NCBI RefSeq assembly: GCF_963422355.1
Contig: NC_085099.1
Coordinates: 6,521,125 to 6,585,124 of the forward strand
Direction: 5' to 3'
DNA: 64,000 bases
From: Corticium candelabrum
Taxonomy: Eukaryota; Porifera; Homoscleromorpha; Homosclerophorida; Plakinidae
Position 1 is the first letter of the stretch. Each line of letters opens with the position of its first letter. The position numbers and the translations under genes were made by a program. The notes below the pieces were generated by a model. That model did no database searches, had not been told where the DNA came from, and saw nothing but the letters and a program-made list of their open reading frames with translations. Below are positions 34,120 to 45,801 of the stretch, one piece after another.

Positions 34120-36263
34120 CAGACTGGAATAGCACTGAACAAAGACAAGTTCAGATTGAGATTGAGAAATGTACAGTACATGGGGCATGTACTTACTGAT
34201 GAAGGTGTGAAGCCGGACCCCAAAAAAGGTTGGAGTCAATCATGAATATGACAAAACCCAATGATGTGGCAGGAGTCAGAAGAATTGTTGGCGTGGTGAA
34301 TTACTTATCAAAGTTTTTACCCAAACTGTCAGACATATGTGAGCCCTTGAGAACATTGACACATCAAAATGTTATGTGGTCATGGACACATGAGCAAGAT
34401 GAAGCATTGAAGCAGCTTAAAAAGGCCATTACACAGACACCGGTTTTGAGATACTTCAACAGTGCAGAGGAGGTCATACTTCAATGTGACGCATCGACTA
34501 TTAGATTAGGTGCTGCATTACTTCAAAATGGCCAACCTGTTGAATATGCCAGTAGATCACTAACTAGCACAGAGAGATATTATGCACAGATTGAGAAAGA
34601 ACTGTTAGCGATTATTTTCAGATTGGAGCATTTTGATCAGTACACATATAGACGACCAGTGACAGTACACACTGACCACAAGCCTTTAGAGATGATACAC
34701 AGGAAGCCTTTGCATGCTGCACCGAAACGGTTACAGCGTCTGTTACTGAGATTACAGAATTATAGTGTGACAGTAGTGTACAAGTAAGGCAAAGAAATGT
34801 TCATAGCTGATACATTGTCAAGAGCACCCATATCAGAGTCAGAGACAAAGACCAGAAGGCAGTTTGCAATCTTGAGGCAGTTAACGCAGTTGAATTTCTG
34901 CACATCAAAACAGACACAGTGGAACAGATAAAAAGTAAAACTGCGCAAGATGAAACCATGAAACAGCTAAGAACAGTAATTGAACAAGGATGGCCACAAA
35001 CAAAACAAGAACTACACCCCTTGGTGGTACCATACTTTCAGATAAGAGATGAGCTATTAGTGCAGAATGATGTCATTTTTAAAGGAGAAAGAATTGTCAT
35101 TCCTTCAGAACTGCGACACATGATGTTAGAAAAAATACACTATGCCCATTTAGGAATCAATGGTTGCATAAGGAGAGCAAAGGAGTGTTTGTTTTGGCCA
35201 GGCATGACAGCAGCAATAAGGGACTATGTAGAGCGATGTGAGACATGCAGACTGTTTGATCATAAACAGCATAAAGAAACTCTCATGTCCCATGAAATTC
35301 CATCGCGACCTTGTTCAAAAGTCGGCAGTGATTTGTTTGAAGTGAAGGATCATCATTATTTAGTCTTAGTGGACTATTACAGTTCCTTCACTGAAGTTGA
35401 AAGACTTACAACAACAAACACAACAGCAGTCATCAGGGCCATGAAAAAGCAATTTGCCCGATATGGAGTACCAGACACTTTGATCACAGATCGTGGACCA
35501 CAATACACCTCAAATGAATTTCAGGATTTTGCCAAAGCATGGGAATTTCAACACAACATGTCTAGTCCTGGACATCATCAAAGTAACGGGAAAGCGGAAA
35601 TGCTGTTAAAATAGTGAAAACTATTATGAGAAAAGCAGAGAAGTGTGGCAGAGACCCCTGGGCAGCATTACTTGAATATCATAATACCCCCACAGAAGGG
35701 ATGGAATTGAGCCCAGCTCAAAGAGTGATGAGCAGACGAACAAAGGGATTTTCTTGCCAGCAACAGATAATCTTCTCAAGAGACACATCCAGGATGACAT
35801 GGCCAATATACAAAGGAACAGAATGAAACAGGCACAAATCTATGACAAGACGGCCAAGGACTTGAGAGAGCTGCAACCAGAAGATATGGTGATGATTGAA
35901 CCTTTTGGTTATGGCAAACAGTGGCAAAAGGCAACAGTGACAAAACAAATAGGACCAAGATCATATGAAGTAGAGACAACAAAAGGTACCAAATTGATCA
36001 GAAACAGAAAACATCTGAGACAAATGAAACAGAACACAGTCAAAAATCAGCAGAAGCTGAGCCAAGTGACTGGTAAAGGCATGACAGGAGTAGACTTGCC
36101 AATGACAAGAACACCAAGTCAAGAAAGAAAACAACAGCAGCAAGCCAGTTCAAAGCAGACTCAAAGAAGTAGTGGTAGAATAACTAAAATGCCAGCATAT
36201 TTAGCAGATTATAAGCTGTGCTAGCGTAGAGTAAGAGAACTTTTTTTTGTAAAGAAGGAAGTG
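34120..36263 (+). mobile_element. Ty3/gypsy pol remnant (RT end, RNase H, integrase)
   Basis: Starts inside RT after the catalytic motif (NVQYMGHVLTDEGVKPDP), with one frameshift before 34230. It continues through the RT/RNase H connection and RNase H (VILQCDASTIRLGAALLQNG, then HTDHKPLEMI) to a stop at 34787. A second frame (34919-35614) holds the integrase zinc-binding region (HYAHLGINGC...CETC) and core (DLFEVKDHHYLVLVDY, DRGPQYTSNEF); a stop interrupts it at 35612. The C-terminal integrase region runs to 36224. A purine-rich tract AAAGAAGGAAG precedes the LTR at 36264. Gag, protease and most of RT are missing, replaced by the inverted repeat to the left. Confidence 0.85.
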
Positions 36264-36655
36264 TGTAAGGGTATATAGTATAGATATGTACCGGTGTGGG
36301 AATGTATACGCAATAGATATAGAATACCACTATACAGACTAGGCTTTGTAAGTAAGTTCACTACTTACCGTTTCGTACATCTTGTGAGAGACTTTGCCTG
36401 CGTAGAGACGTGTAGGAAGCCGTTTCTTGAGTTCGGCTTCTCAAGTGTAAGAGACTGATGTTCAAGCTGAAGCCGCCTGATTCACACTCTGAACAGATGC
36501 ACGTGTAGTGGAAAGACAGACTACTCATTGCTTAGCGATGGAAGTTTTGTCAGATGAAGATTGTGTGGTAGGGAAACCGATTCGGGCTAACCGAACGTGA
36601 CGCACTGTGACTGTGTGGCTGAAAACTAGGACTACTTTTCCCCATCTAACAAACT
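36264..36655 (+). repeat. Probable 3' LTR of the gypsy element (right end uncertain)
   Basis: Begins TGTAAGGGTATATAG directly after a polypurine tract, and its first 35 bp recur at 31359. The right boundary is a guess, placed where CCATCTAACA could provide the CA end; no second full LTR is available for comparison. Confidence 0.45.
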
Positions 36656-36761
36656 ACTCGAACTGTGAAACTGTGAAACTATGTATCTTGTCGAACTAGA
36701 GTCAGCAAAAGTTCGTCTAGCCTATCCAACTCGTCGTGGCCGGAAGGCGGTGAGCTCATTG

Positions 36762-36763
<2 letters not shown>

Positions 36764-36830
<67 letters not shown>
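36764..36830. repeat. (GT)n microsatellite
   Basis: About 33 GT dinucleotides. ORFs across it on both strands are artefacts. Confidence 0.95.
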
Positions 36831-36839
<9 letters not shown>

Positions 36840-37044
36840 TATAACAGTTGTAAGCTACGTTCCAGATCGGCACAAGGTATCACACACTATCAGTCTATCG
36901 CTATGCTCAGGCTCTAACGCAACAACAATCCAACAAGTGCTAACAGTCACTTATCTAAGTATATCACACGCCAACGTACGCATGCTCACTAATCTATGTA
37001 CCAGTCTACCACACTCATGAGCTTACACATCAACTACTAGAGTC

Positions 37045-38510
37045 GGTCTTCATACTTTTGACATCGACCGAATTTGGGCCGGCAGTGAGTTCCAGAGCAT
37101 CTGCCCACGGTAGAACGAGGTCCTTTGGAGAGTTCTGGCTGCTGAAATTATTAGTCCTGATCTTGTAAGTCTCGTAACCACTCGGTTAGAGGCGTTAGCA
37201 GAGTTGAAGCGCACGCTTACATCTTTAGGGGCTGATCCGTAAAGACAGCTATGAACAAGACTGGCCAATTGAATGCCATGACGCACCTGTATAGGCAAGA
37301 GATTGTGCCGAGAGTAGACGAGACTTAGATTCCCCGTTGGTTCACGAAAAGAGAGACCAGCTACAGCACGAACTACCCTAGCTCTTTTCAAGGCAAGAGA
37401 GGCGGTCAGCAACGGAATTCGTCCCGATGCTCCACACCGGTGCGCAGCTAGAAGTCAAGGTCAGGGAACATGACTGAACGAGCAAACGGAGACCTGGCAG
37501 CTGTGTTAAGGTTCCTACCGATGCGTCGTAGAATACCAATTTCCTAGACACTTTCTTCACAACTGCATCAAGTTGAGGACGCCAGGTTAAATTGCAGTCG
37601 AATATAACGCCAAGATATTTGGCCTGTCCAACAGGCTGTATTGTATGGCCTCCTATCGATAGTTTACTGGGCATAGATTGTTGTTTGTTCCTAAACTTGC
37701 TGAATAGAACTAACTCCGTTTTCTTACAGTTAAGACTCATCAAGTTGTTTGTGAACCAGTTGGAGAGACGATTCAAGTCAAGCTGGAGTGTAGCAATAAC
37801 ATTTTGAAACGAGTTTCCAGAGGTATATAGACAAATATCATCAGCATAAAGGCCAACTTGACAACTTGAAACAACACTTGGTAAATCGCTCATATAGAGG
37901 ATGAGCAAGAGCGAGCCCAACTTGGAGCCTTGTGGGACCCCTCTTCGGCAAAAGACTGAGCCTGACCTATCCGGGCCCACTTTCACTATTTGACGACTGT
38001 TCTCAAGATAAGATTGAAACCAAAGTGAGGCAGAAGGTGAGACTCCAGCAGATCGCAGCTTACTGATGAGCCGGTTATGATCTATTGTATCAAAAGCCTT
38101 CTTCAGGTCCAAAAACACCACTCCAGAACACAGGCTCTCATCCTTTGCAGCGTGTAGATAATCTGCCAGCACACCAAGTGCATCTTGAGTTGATCGTTTC
38201 TTGTGAAATCCATATTGGCAGTCGGGCAGGATTCCCTGTGATTCGAAGTAGTCGTTAATTGACTGTAGACAAAGCCTTCTAAAATCTTCGAAATACAAGA
38301 AAGAAGAGAGATAGGATGGTAATTCCAAGGATCTTCCTTGTTACCTTTCTTGTAAACTAGAGTCACAAAGGCTAATTTTCAATCATCAGTGAAAACCCTG
38401 TTTTGAGGGACTTATTGAATATCAAAGTAAGATATGGAGAGATAATCGGAGCCCCAATTTTCAGAAAGATAGGGTGGATCCCATCAGGACCAACCGCTTG
38501 GAATACGTCT
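37045..38510 (-). mobile_element. LINE reverse transcriptase (CR1/jockey-like), 5'-truncated
   Basis: Minus-strand RT in overlapping frames: 38103-38366 (VYKKGNKEDPWNYHPISLL), 37378-38328 (GFHKKRSTQDAL, VFLDLKKAFDTIDH, RRGVPQGSKLG, catalytic YADDICLY, LNCKKTELV, KYLGVIFD) and 37050-37412 (C-terminal part). At least two frameshifts separate them, so it is inactive. No endonuclease is present. The RT is unlike the one at 19394-22404, so a different LINE family. Confidence 0.88.
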
Positions 38511-38538
38511 AGGCCGTGTAGTGCATCACAATACATGC

Positions 38539-38539
<1 letters not shown>

Positions 38540-38570
<31 letters not shown>
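38540..38570. repeat. (CAGA)n microsatellite
   Basis: About eight CAGA units at the junction between the LINE on the left and a truncated retroelement 3' end on the right. The same tetranucleotide ends each retroelement copy at 38754 and 40065. Confidence 0.9.
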
Positions 38571-38571
<1 letters not shown>

Positions 38572-38575
38572 ACTT

Positions 38576-38753
38576 AGTAGAATTGCAGAGGGAAATGAAG
38601 AATTGGACGACAATGAAAGAGACATTCAGAACATCTTTCGTTAGAGTTTTAGTGGTATTCGATCTGTATGTCTCAGTAGGTGGACATTTAGCTTAGCAGA
38701 TTTACTTATAGTGTTCTTGTAAAATTTTGCTTTTTGTGTTCAATAGTGAAAGA

Positions 38754-38794
<41 letters not shown>
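38576..38794 (+). mobile_element. Retroelement 3' end, copy 1, with (GACA)n tail
   Basis: About 180 bp matching the end of the element at 38795-40076 at high identity (GAATTGCAGAGGGAAATGAA through TTTTTGTGTTCAATAGTGAA), closed by a (GACA)n tail at 38754-38794. A heavily 5'-truncated insertion. Confidence 0.75.
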
Positions 38795-38796
<2 letters not shown>

Positions 38797-40076
38797 TGGA
38801 GACAAGCTACTCTAAAAATCAAGCATGGAGGTTTTGGGTTGATATCAACGGAAGAATCATTGAGCATTGCCTTTGTAGCAAGTTGGGCTCACAGTATTCA
38901 TGAGTTACCTCTCTGCTTTCCAACCTTGCAAGAATCTGTTGATACTATTCACTCAACAGACCTAGAACTACCATCTCAATCATTGGCATATCACTTAGAC
39001 TCAGCTTTTTTGTCCTTACCTTTGTCTCCATCTTTGAATGACAATTTGGGAAATGCTCCAAATCTGTGTGATTTGTCTTTAAATCCTGTGAAGCTTCAAC
39101 AACAAATTACTCAAGGAATCTACAAACTAAGGGCAGATTTGATCTTAGATGATGCGAAAGGTGCTAGAGATGCTGCCAGGTTACGATCTCTACAATTAAG
39201 GAAGAGGAGCAGGAGCTTGGTTAGAATTAGTTCCTACTTCAGAAAAGTTTGCAATGAATAAGAATGAATTTCAGATAGCGGCTTTTCTGAGACTAGGACA
39301 ACCGATGCCTTTCAATTCTTGTGTAACACGTTGTAACTTTGGCAGGGAACTGGATGCTGATGGTTACCATCTCCTCACTTGTAAGCTTGGTGGAGGCCCT
39401 GTGCGGGAACACAATAATTTTGTGGCAGAGTGGTGTCAGTGTCTCAGGGACTTGCAACTGCATCACAAAAAAAGAACCTAAGAATCAATATATAGACAGT
39501 GAAGACAGACCAGATATAATAGTAGATGATTCAGGAATAGGTGCCAATGTCAAACTTGATTTTCTCTGGCACACCCATTTAGTAGCGACACAGTGGTAAG
39601 AGCATCGAGAGAGGTCAGATTTGCTGCTGCAAAAAGAAAGGAGAAAAATAAATAAACATTTACATCAACAACATCCAGGTTCATGCAGGCTACCTTCATT
39701 TCATTGATTTTTTGAACATTTTGGTTGTTGGGGAGAAAAGGCAGACAATTATTTGAACCAGCTGGCCAAGAGATCGAGAGATGTAGAAAGTGAATCAAGT
39801 GAAGCACAGTGTAGAGGACAATGGAGAAGAGACTATCAATATGCCTTCAGAAGTCCAATTCCAATGTAATGTTGAGAAAACTTAGAAGAATTGCAGAGGG
39901 AAATGAATAATTGGACGACAATGAAAGAGACATTCAGGACATCATTCATTAGAGTTTTAGTAGTATTTGATCTGTATGTCTCAGTAGATGGACATTTAGC
40001 TTAGCAGTTTTACCTTAGTGTTCTTGTAAAATTTTGCTTTTTGTGTTCAATAGTGAAAGAAGACAGACAGACAGCC
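38795..40076 (+). mobile_element. Retroelement 3' half, copy 2 (RLE-type tail)
   Basis: Reads LKIKHGGFGLISTEESLSIA, then GARDAARLRSLQ, then the Cys/His block (CVTRCNFGRELDADGYHLL...CKLGG...H) and RPDIIVDDSG, the pattern of a restriction-like (PD-D/ExK) endonuclease, followed by ASREVRFAAAKRKEK. Frameshifts near 39254 and 39480 break it. The 3' tail (39877-40064) repeats copy 1 and again ends in (GACA)n. The RT domain is absent. Same broad class as 4690-7290. Confidence 0.7.
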
Positions 40077-40472
40077 ACCTCCATTTTATATAGATAAACG
40101 GTATAGTCTTGAGGTCTCAACTTTCATTTTGTACCGAGTGGTAGACAAAGGCGTTAATTTGTGTTGCTTCCAGGACTTAGTGTTTATATGGCATACAAAT
40201 TATTGCATGCTTGGTGAGTTTGTAGTCATTTCTATTTTTACAATGATTTAGCTACCACTCAAACATAATCACCTTTCACAACGCCATATTTAATCGGTTT
40301 ATTGAGAACATAACATATATTGAATATTTGAAACTGATTGACTCAGTGGTAGCATGGATATTCTATTTGTATACATTGAAACACGTCACGTTGCCAGGTG
40401 AAACGTCTAAATACCAGTACTTGATTGTCTGACAAACGTCTTTATTTATGTAAGAAACAAGTTTGTTGTTTA
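40077..40472. other. 3' flank of RTK-B, no gene
   Basis: AT-rich sequence between the retroelement tail and the RTK-B stop codon (minus strand), expected to hold the RTK-B 3' UTR. Confidence 0.5.
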
Positions 40473-43400
40473 TTATTCAGTTTGTTTCATTGCTTCCAAA
40501 CTTTCCAATAAACTTTGCGCATCTGGTCGCTGTTGTGGGTCTTGGATCCAACATTGCTTCATGAATGAGCACATGTCAGCAGGGCAAAAGTCATCAGGTG
40601 AGGGCAGAGTTGTGCCATTTCTAACTCGAGTGATCACATCTTCATTAGACCATCCATAATACGGCTGCTTTCCAAGAGTAAATATTTCCCACATCAATAC
40701 TCCAAATGACCATACGTCAGACTTTTCGGTGAACACACCATAGATAATGCTTTCTGGAGCCATCCATCGAATAGGTAACAGAGAGCCTCCTGTTGCCCTA
40801 AAAGGAACAAGAGACTATAGAACTGTAGGTTACAGGCGATTACTGTAAAGCCACTGACCGATAGTAATCTGTAGTGTATACACTGTGAGAAAGTCCAAAG
40901 TCTGCTATCTTTGTCACTAGATCTTTTCCCACCAAGCAATTTCTGGTTGCTATATCTCGATGAACAAATCTGCGTTTGCTCAAGTATGCCAATCCACAAC
41001 ATACCTGTTTAATTGCATTGCACATGTCAGCAACTGTCACAGTGAATGGTTTGAATTCACTAGAAGTGTCTTGACCAAGCTGTGACATACTGTCATCTGG
41101 CAGATGTCTGGTTTTTCCTATTTTTGACAGTCTTATGAAATTGTTCAAGTCGCCAAGCTCCATAAACTCGAATATCATGCAAAACGGCTCTTCTGCGATG
41201 TACTTAGCCAGCAGTTGCAGAATGTTTCGGTGATTTAGTTGTGACATGATGTACAATTCCTTCTCGAAGTCTTCTCTCACTTCTTCACCACTTCCCTGTT
41301 TCAGAACTTTAGCAGCAATAGGAATCTCTCTACCCGAACAGTCTAGGTCTGCCATTCCCATGAAAACCTGCGTGTTAAATCGTTATTGTACTCAATATTG
41401 AACAAATTAATGATAATGGTTACTGCTTGCACTGTACCTGGCCGAAGGCTCCCTCACCAAGATTCTTTACGTATTTGATTTTATCAATAGGGAAATCTGG
41501 TATATTTGAACAATCATATTCTCCTGAATTAAACTGTGATGAGCGCATGAGAAGCAACTCTTGGACAGAAACTTTGTTTGGTCGCTTGTTCGTCGCGCTT
41601 TTTTCAAATTTTTCGAATGACAAGATTTCTGTAGCTGCAACATAGCCAGAGTTTACGGACAATGTACTTTTTTTATATGATCTCTTTTTGTAGCAGATAA
41701 GCAAGATCATGAGAACTAGAAGAGTGATTCCTGCTAGAATAGGAACCACTATATATACGATTACAGCGGTGTTGGTGCCAGACGAGTCTTCACTCTTTGG
41801 ATTGGAGACAGAGCTGCCACCTGTAACAAACATTTCGTCTTGGTGCTATGACTGATTGTTCTGATATGTTCATCTCTTACTGCTATCAATTTGCATGCAT
41901 GTTCCGTTTGCCTCTTCCTCAGTCAGTAGAGTGCCACATTCAGGCACGGCCACGTACACGTGTACTGGATTGAGTTTATTTTCCATAAACACTGACGTGA
42001 AGATGTTCAGAAAGTTTAGAATTGGTTGACTGCAGCTGCTCAATGTTGATATCAAATCAAGACACGTTTCTTTACATAAAAACGCAGGAAATGCGCCGAC
42101 GTTTGGGACTGCTACACAGTCGGGGTACACGATGTGGCAGAGTACGCTGAGAGCTTTGGATCGACAAGCTTCGTTGTCCGTCACTTTCCACAAAGAGGAA
42201 TTGATTGGTTGCAGCGCAATCCGGTCGAGGTAGCTCTGATTGTATCTCGAATCGACGAATACCGATTGTCCTTTTCTAAAGGAATCACACACGCTTCCAC
42301 CTTTGTGTATCTCACACCTACCGTCTGGTACTCCCATGATATCATCTATTTATCAGTGAATGTGAAACTTTGTAGTCAGGAAACAACGTAGTGCAAGTCG
42401 TGCAATGAGACTTACCGGAGCAATCGCACATTCCCCATTGTCTGAGCAGATCATAATCTCCGGGTTCTGTCGAACACCATGGTTTCCACGTTTGGTAGCT
42501 GTTAACTGTGGTGCATTCGGTGTAAGTGATCCCACGGTAGAGGAAAGGGAAGACGCAATGTGAGCCCGGCGGTGCGGTACCACCACATGTAGTTATAACG
42601 TTAGACTTTTCGGTGGTTGCTACAACCGTTTGAGACTCTATAATAAAATTGAACAGTAAAATATCTATTATAGTAATTGTAGGATGGACTGTAGCAGTTG
42701 CAAAATACCTGACAAGGCAAGCACTGCCATGCAAGTATAGTTGGATTCTTTTTGGCTTGGAAGTACTTCACTTAAACATCCAAACTCGCGCGAGTCGACG
42801 TGAGCTGGTAGGAAGTTTTTACTTCGTGCAAAGAAGATGGACGCTCCTGCGGCCTTAAGGAAGACGTTGGTACACGGACGGCTCTGGTCTAGAAACACTT
42901 CGTCGCAGCTCTCTCTGCAGATGAGTGCTCTCTGAATTGTACCTGACGACGTGGTTGAGCAGTTTGGGAAGAAGTAACGACATAATCCTTCGAGTATTTG
43001 ACCATAACACGGTGACCATTCCGGACTCGAACTCAGAGCACTAGAACTCAACTGGTCGAGCAAATAACGTAGGAATACTGTCATTTTGTCTTGCGAGTAT
43101 TGAGGGTCGGGGTCGACGAAAACGGTCTCGTTTGCTCTATAAGGCTGGCAAATGCTACCACCATTGTACAACTCACACGTTCCTCCTGATCTGACCGTCA
43201 AAGGCTTTTGAGAGTTTGCTGATGTTGTAGAAGTAGCTGTGGGTTTAGCGGCAGCTGAACCAGTCGATGATGCTTTGTCGACTTTGCTTTTTGTCGATGC
43301 TTTCGTACTTGCCATAGTTGATCTAAGTGGTTTTGTCGTACTTAGGGTCATGTTTATCGCTGTTTTATTTGCTGTCGTTGTTGATACTGTTGGACTTCGT

Positions 43401-43618
43401 GATGTTTTCGCTGGTATTTTGGATGAATTTGTCTGAGCAGCGGTCGGTGGCTCGGTCGTGTTGCTGTAGAGTAAAGTGTAATTGTCTAGGTTTGTACTGC
43501 TTTGCGTTGTTGTATTTTGGTCGAAATCGCCACTAGAGGTCGCTGTACTTGTACCTTGAAGTATTGCGTTTGTCCATAGTAGTGCGGTATAGAGCGACAA
43601 CACCGCGGTGCTTCTCAT
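40473..43618 (-). CDS. Receptor tyrosine kinase RTK-B: CRD - FN2 - CRD - TM - kinase
   Basis: Six exons, 42709-43618, 42416-42637, 41881-42345, 41438-41820, 40859-41367 and 40473-40797, in phase 1,1,1,0,2; 937 aa. The ATG at 43618 is chosen because it opens a signal peptide (STAVLSLYTALLWTNA); the frame is open further upstream. A Thr/Ser-rich, glycosylation-prone linker follows, then CRD1 with ten cysteines (CELYNGGSIC, LCRYFFPNC, LICRESC), FN2 in its own exon (CVFPFLYRGITYTEC, WCSTEPGDYD, WGMC), CRD2 with ten cysteines (CEIHKGGSVC, LCHIVYPDC, LCKETC), TM (VIVYIVVPILAGITLLVLMI) and kinase (LGEGAFGQV, IAAKVLK, HRDIATRNCLVG, DFGLSHSVYTTDYYR, PIRWMAPES). VAIK reads AAK, and the usual RD after DFGLS reads HS. 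Kinase closest by eye to Trk/ROR/MuSK. Divergent partner of RTK-C. Confidence 0.93.
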
Positions 43619-44264
43619 TCCTGAAAGGCACATGAAAGCAATTGTGCGTGCGTGCTCACTGCTGTACGTGCCAAGAGTGCACGGGCGGCATGATGCCATG
43701 AAGCCTGGCTGTACAAGTGTGAGGTCCAATCCGACAAATCGCGTCTAGTTGTGTACAGTAAGTATATATATGCATGTGGCAGTGTGCAGTAGACTAGCTC
43801 TGTAGGTGGTGCTTTACATCAGCCTTACCAGAGTGCTCAAAGAGAACGTTCGAAGTGCTCATGTTGTGAATGCCTCTGTACCACACGGGCGTGGCATGCA
43901 TCCGCATGAAGGTACCGTTAATAATTGCTTACTTACTTGTCTCACTAGAACTCAGCGGACGACGTAGTGATGAGACGTCGTTTCTGGAGGATTTTACTCT
44001 CCCGTATGTTCCTCTATATCATCTCTCTCGTATATGCACGGTGGGTATAAGAACTCGGCTTTACGGTATAGACGTAGAGGTTTATTAGCATGCAGCAACG
44101 CAGTGAAGTCGTAGTGCTGTTAATGCATACAGCTGCATACATGGTTGGTAACTGCTGCAGTTATTGAGTACTAGGGAGTGCTGCATTGGTGTTGATCACG
44201 TGACGCACGTATAGTTGAGTAGCTACGGTACAAGGAACACGATTCCCGGACTTGTCTGAAAATA
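43619..44264. promoter_or_regulatory. Shared divergent promoter region of RTK-B and RTK-C
   Basis: The 646 bp between the start codons of two paralogous receptors transcribed away from each other. It must hold both promoters or one bidirectional promoter. A TATATATA-like run lies at about 43763-43770; no other element can be assigned by eye. Confidence 0.55.
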
Positions 44265-45710
44265 ATGGATACGGCTAGATGGGTTTTCAACTTTCTGATG
44301 CTTTCAGGTAAACGTACGTTGCTTTGTTGTATCTCTAGCTTGTGCGTGTACTCAGAAAGTGCAGATAGGGCTTTGAGGATAGAGTAGATACGCAGCTGCA
44401 AATCGAAAGGCGGTGTGTGATGAAGTCTATAATGAGAGATATTTGTAAACGTTTAGGATGTGAGGATCCTTTGATTAATATATTTGCTCAATGTCATTGT
44501 GTCCTCTGCAGTTCTGCATCAACTTTGGTGTGAGTCGTCTTCTTTGACGCCGACTCCAATGTCTCACGTGACTGCAGCGTCGGACAACACTAGCTTTACG
44601 CCAGCGTCTCTAGGAAGTCAAACATCTCAATACAGGACAAGTTCAGTAACAACAGCACGGCAGATACCTGGGCAAACGGATTTCTCTAGGACAGCTAGTC
44701 CAACAGAAAGCTTAGCCGCTCAGAAAGCAAACTCAAATTCGTCGTCTATGACATCTCCTACAGATCGAACGGATTTGTGTGAATTGCTTGCCATCAAAAG
44801 CGTTTGCAGTACTTACGCAAGCAACAAAACTACCTTCTTTGACGGCCTGCTCGGTCAAGAAAGAACGATTCGCTTTATCAAAGACCTGCTAGACCAAGTG
44901 TTTGCAATTCTTGGATCTCCCGAGTCAGGGACAAAGCGGTTTTGCTTTGAAAAAGTAACAGAATTTGTGTGTCTGTACGTATTAAGGAATTGTAGCAAGA
45001 CGTACGACACGTTTCAACAATCTGTAAAAACTCGATTGTGCAAAGAGAGTTGTGATCATCTGTTCTTGCAACAAACAGTTTGTGAAAGCCAATTCCGGTC
45101 AATTTCTGGAACGCTTACTATTTCGTTTAGTGATGGCAACGTTGTTGTGCCCAAGCATGTTCAAGGAACAGATTTTCAATGCGATGATCTTCCCACCCGT
45201 CTTGACTCTAATTCTACTTGCACGGACATCATACTTTTTGAAGGTAACAATACATTTAGAGGGTAGCCTATTCTGTTGGTGTAATTATTTGGTTTGTAGA
45301 AAAAAGCATTGATCAGCCAAGAATTCCTGTGGTTGCTCCTTCCACAGGAACCTACAAGCCGACAGCAGTCTTAACAGAAAATTCTTCAAACGCAACTATT
45401 GATCGATGTGCGATTTCTTCGTCTCCTACTCCTAGGGCAGACATTGTTCGGACGTGCGGTAATGAAGGGACTGTACCGTCAGGGACGCCTTGCTATTTTC
45501 CTTTCACGTTCAGAAATGTCAAATACTATGACTGTACTGTAGTAAATGAACGCCGTCCTTGGTGTGCCACAGAACCAGGAGATGTGGATAATCACAACAA
45601 GTATGGATTTTGCGACTGCAGTGGTATGTTTTACGTGTGTTCTGGCTAACTATTCTTGCCACGGAATAGATGCATGATTTGGGGGGCACACACACGCTCG
45701 CGTCCACACA

Positions 45711-45801
<91 letters not shown>

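Noticed and set aside
42416-42637. Domain considered as a kringle (as in ROR)
   Set aside because: CVFPF...Y..C...WC...WG.C is the fibronectin type II pattern; kringle spacing and extra cysteines are absent.
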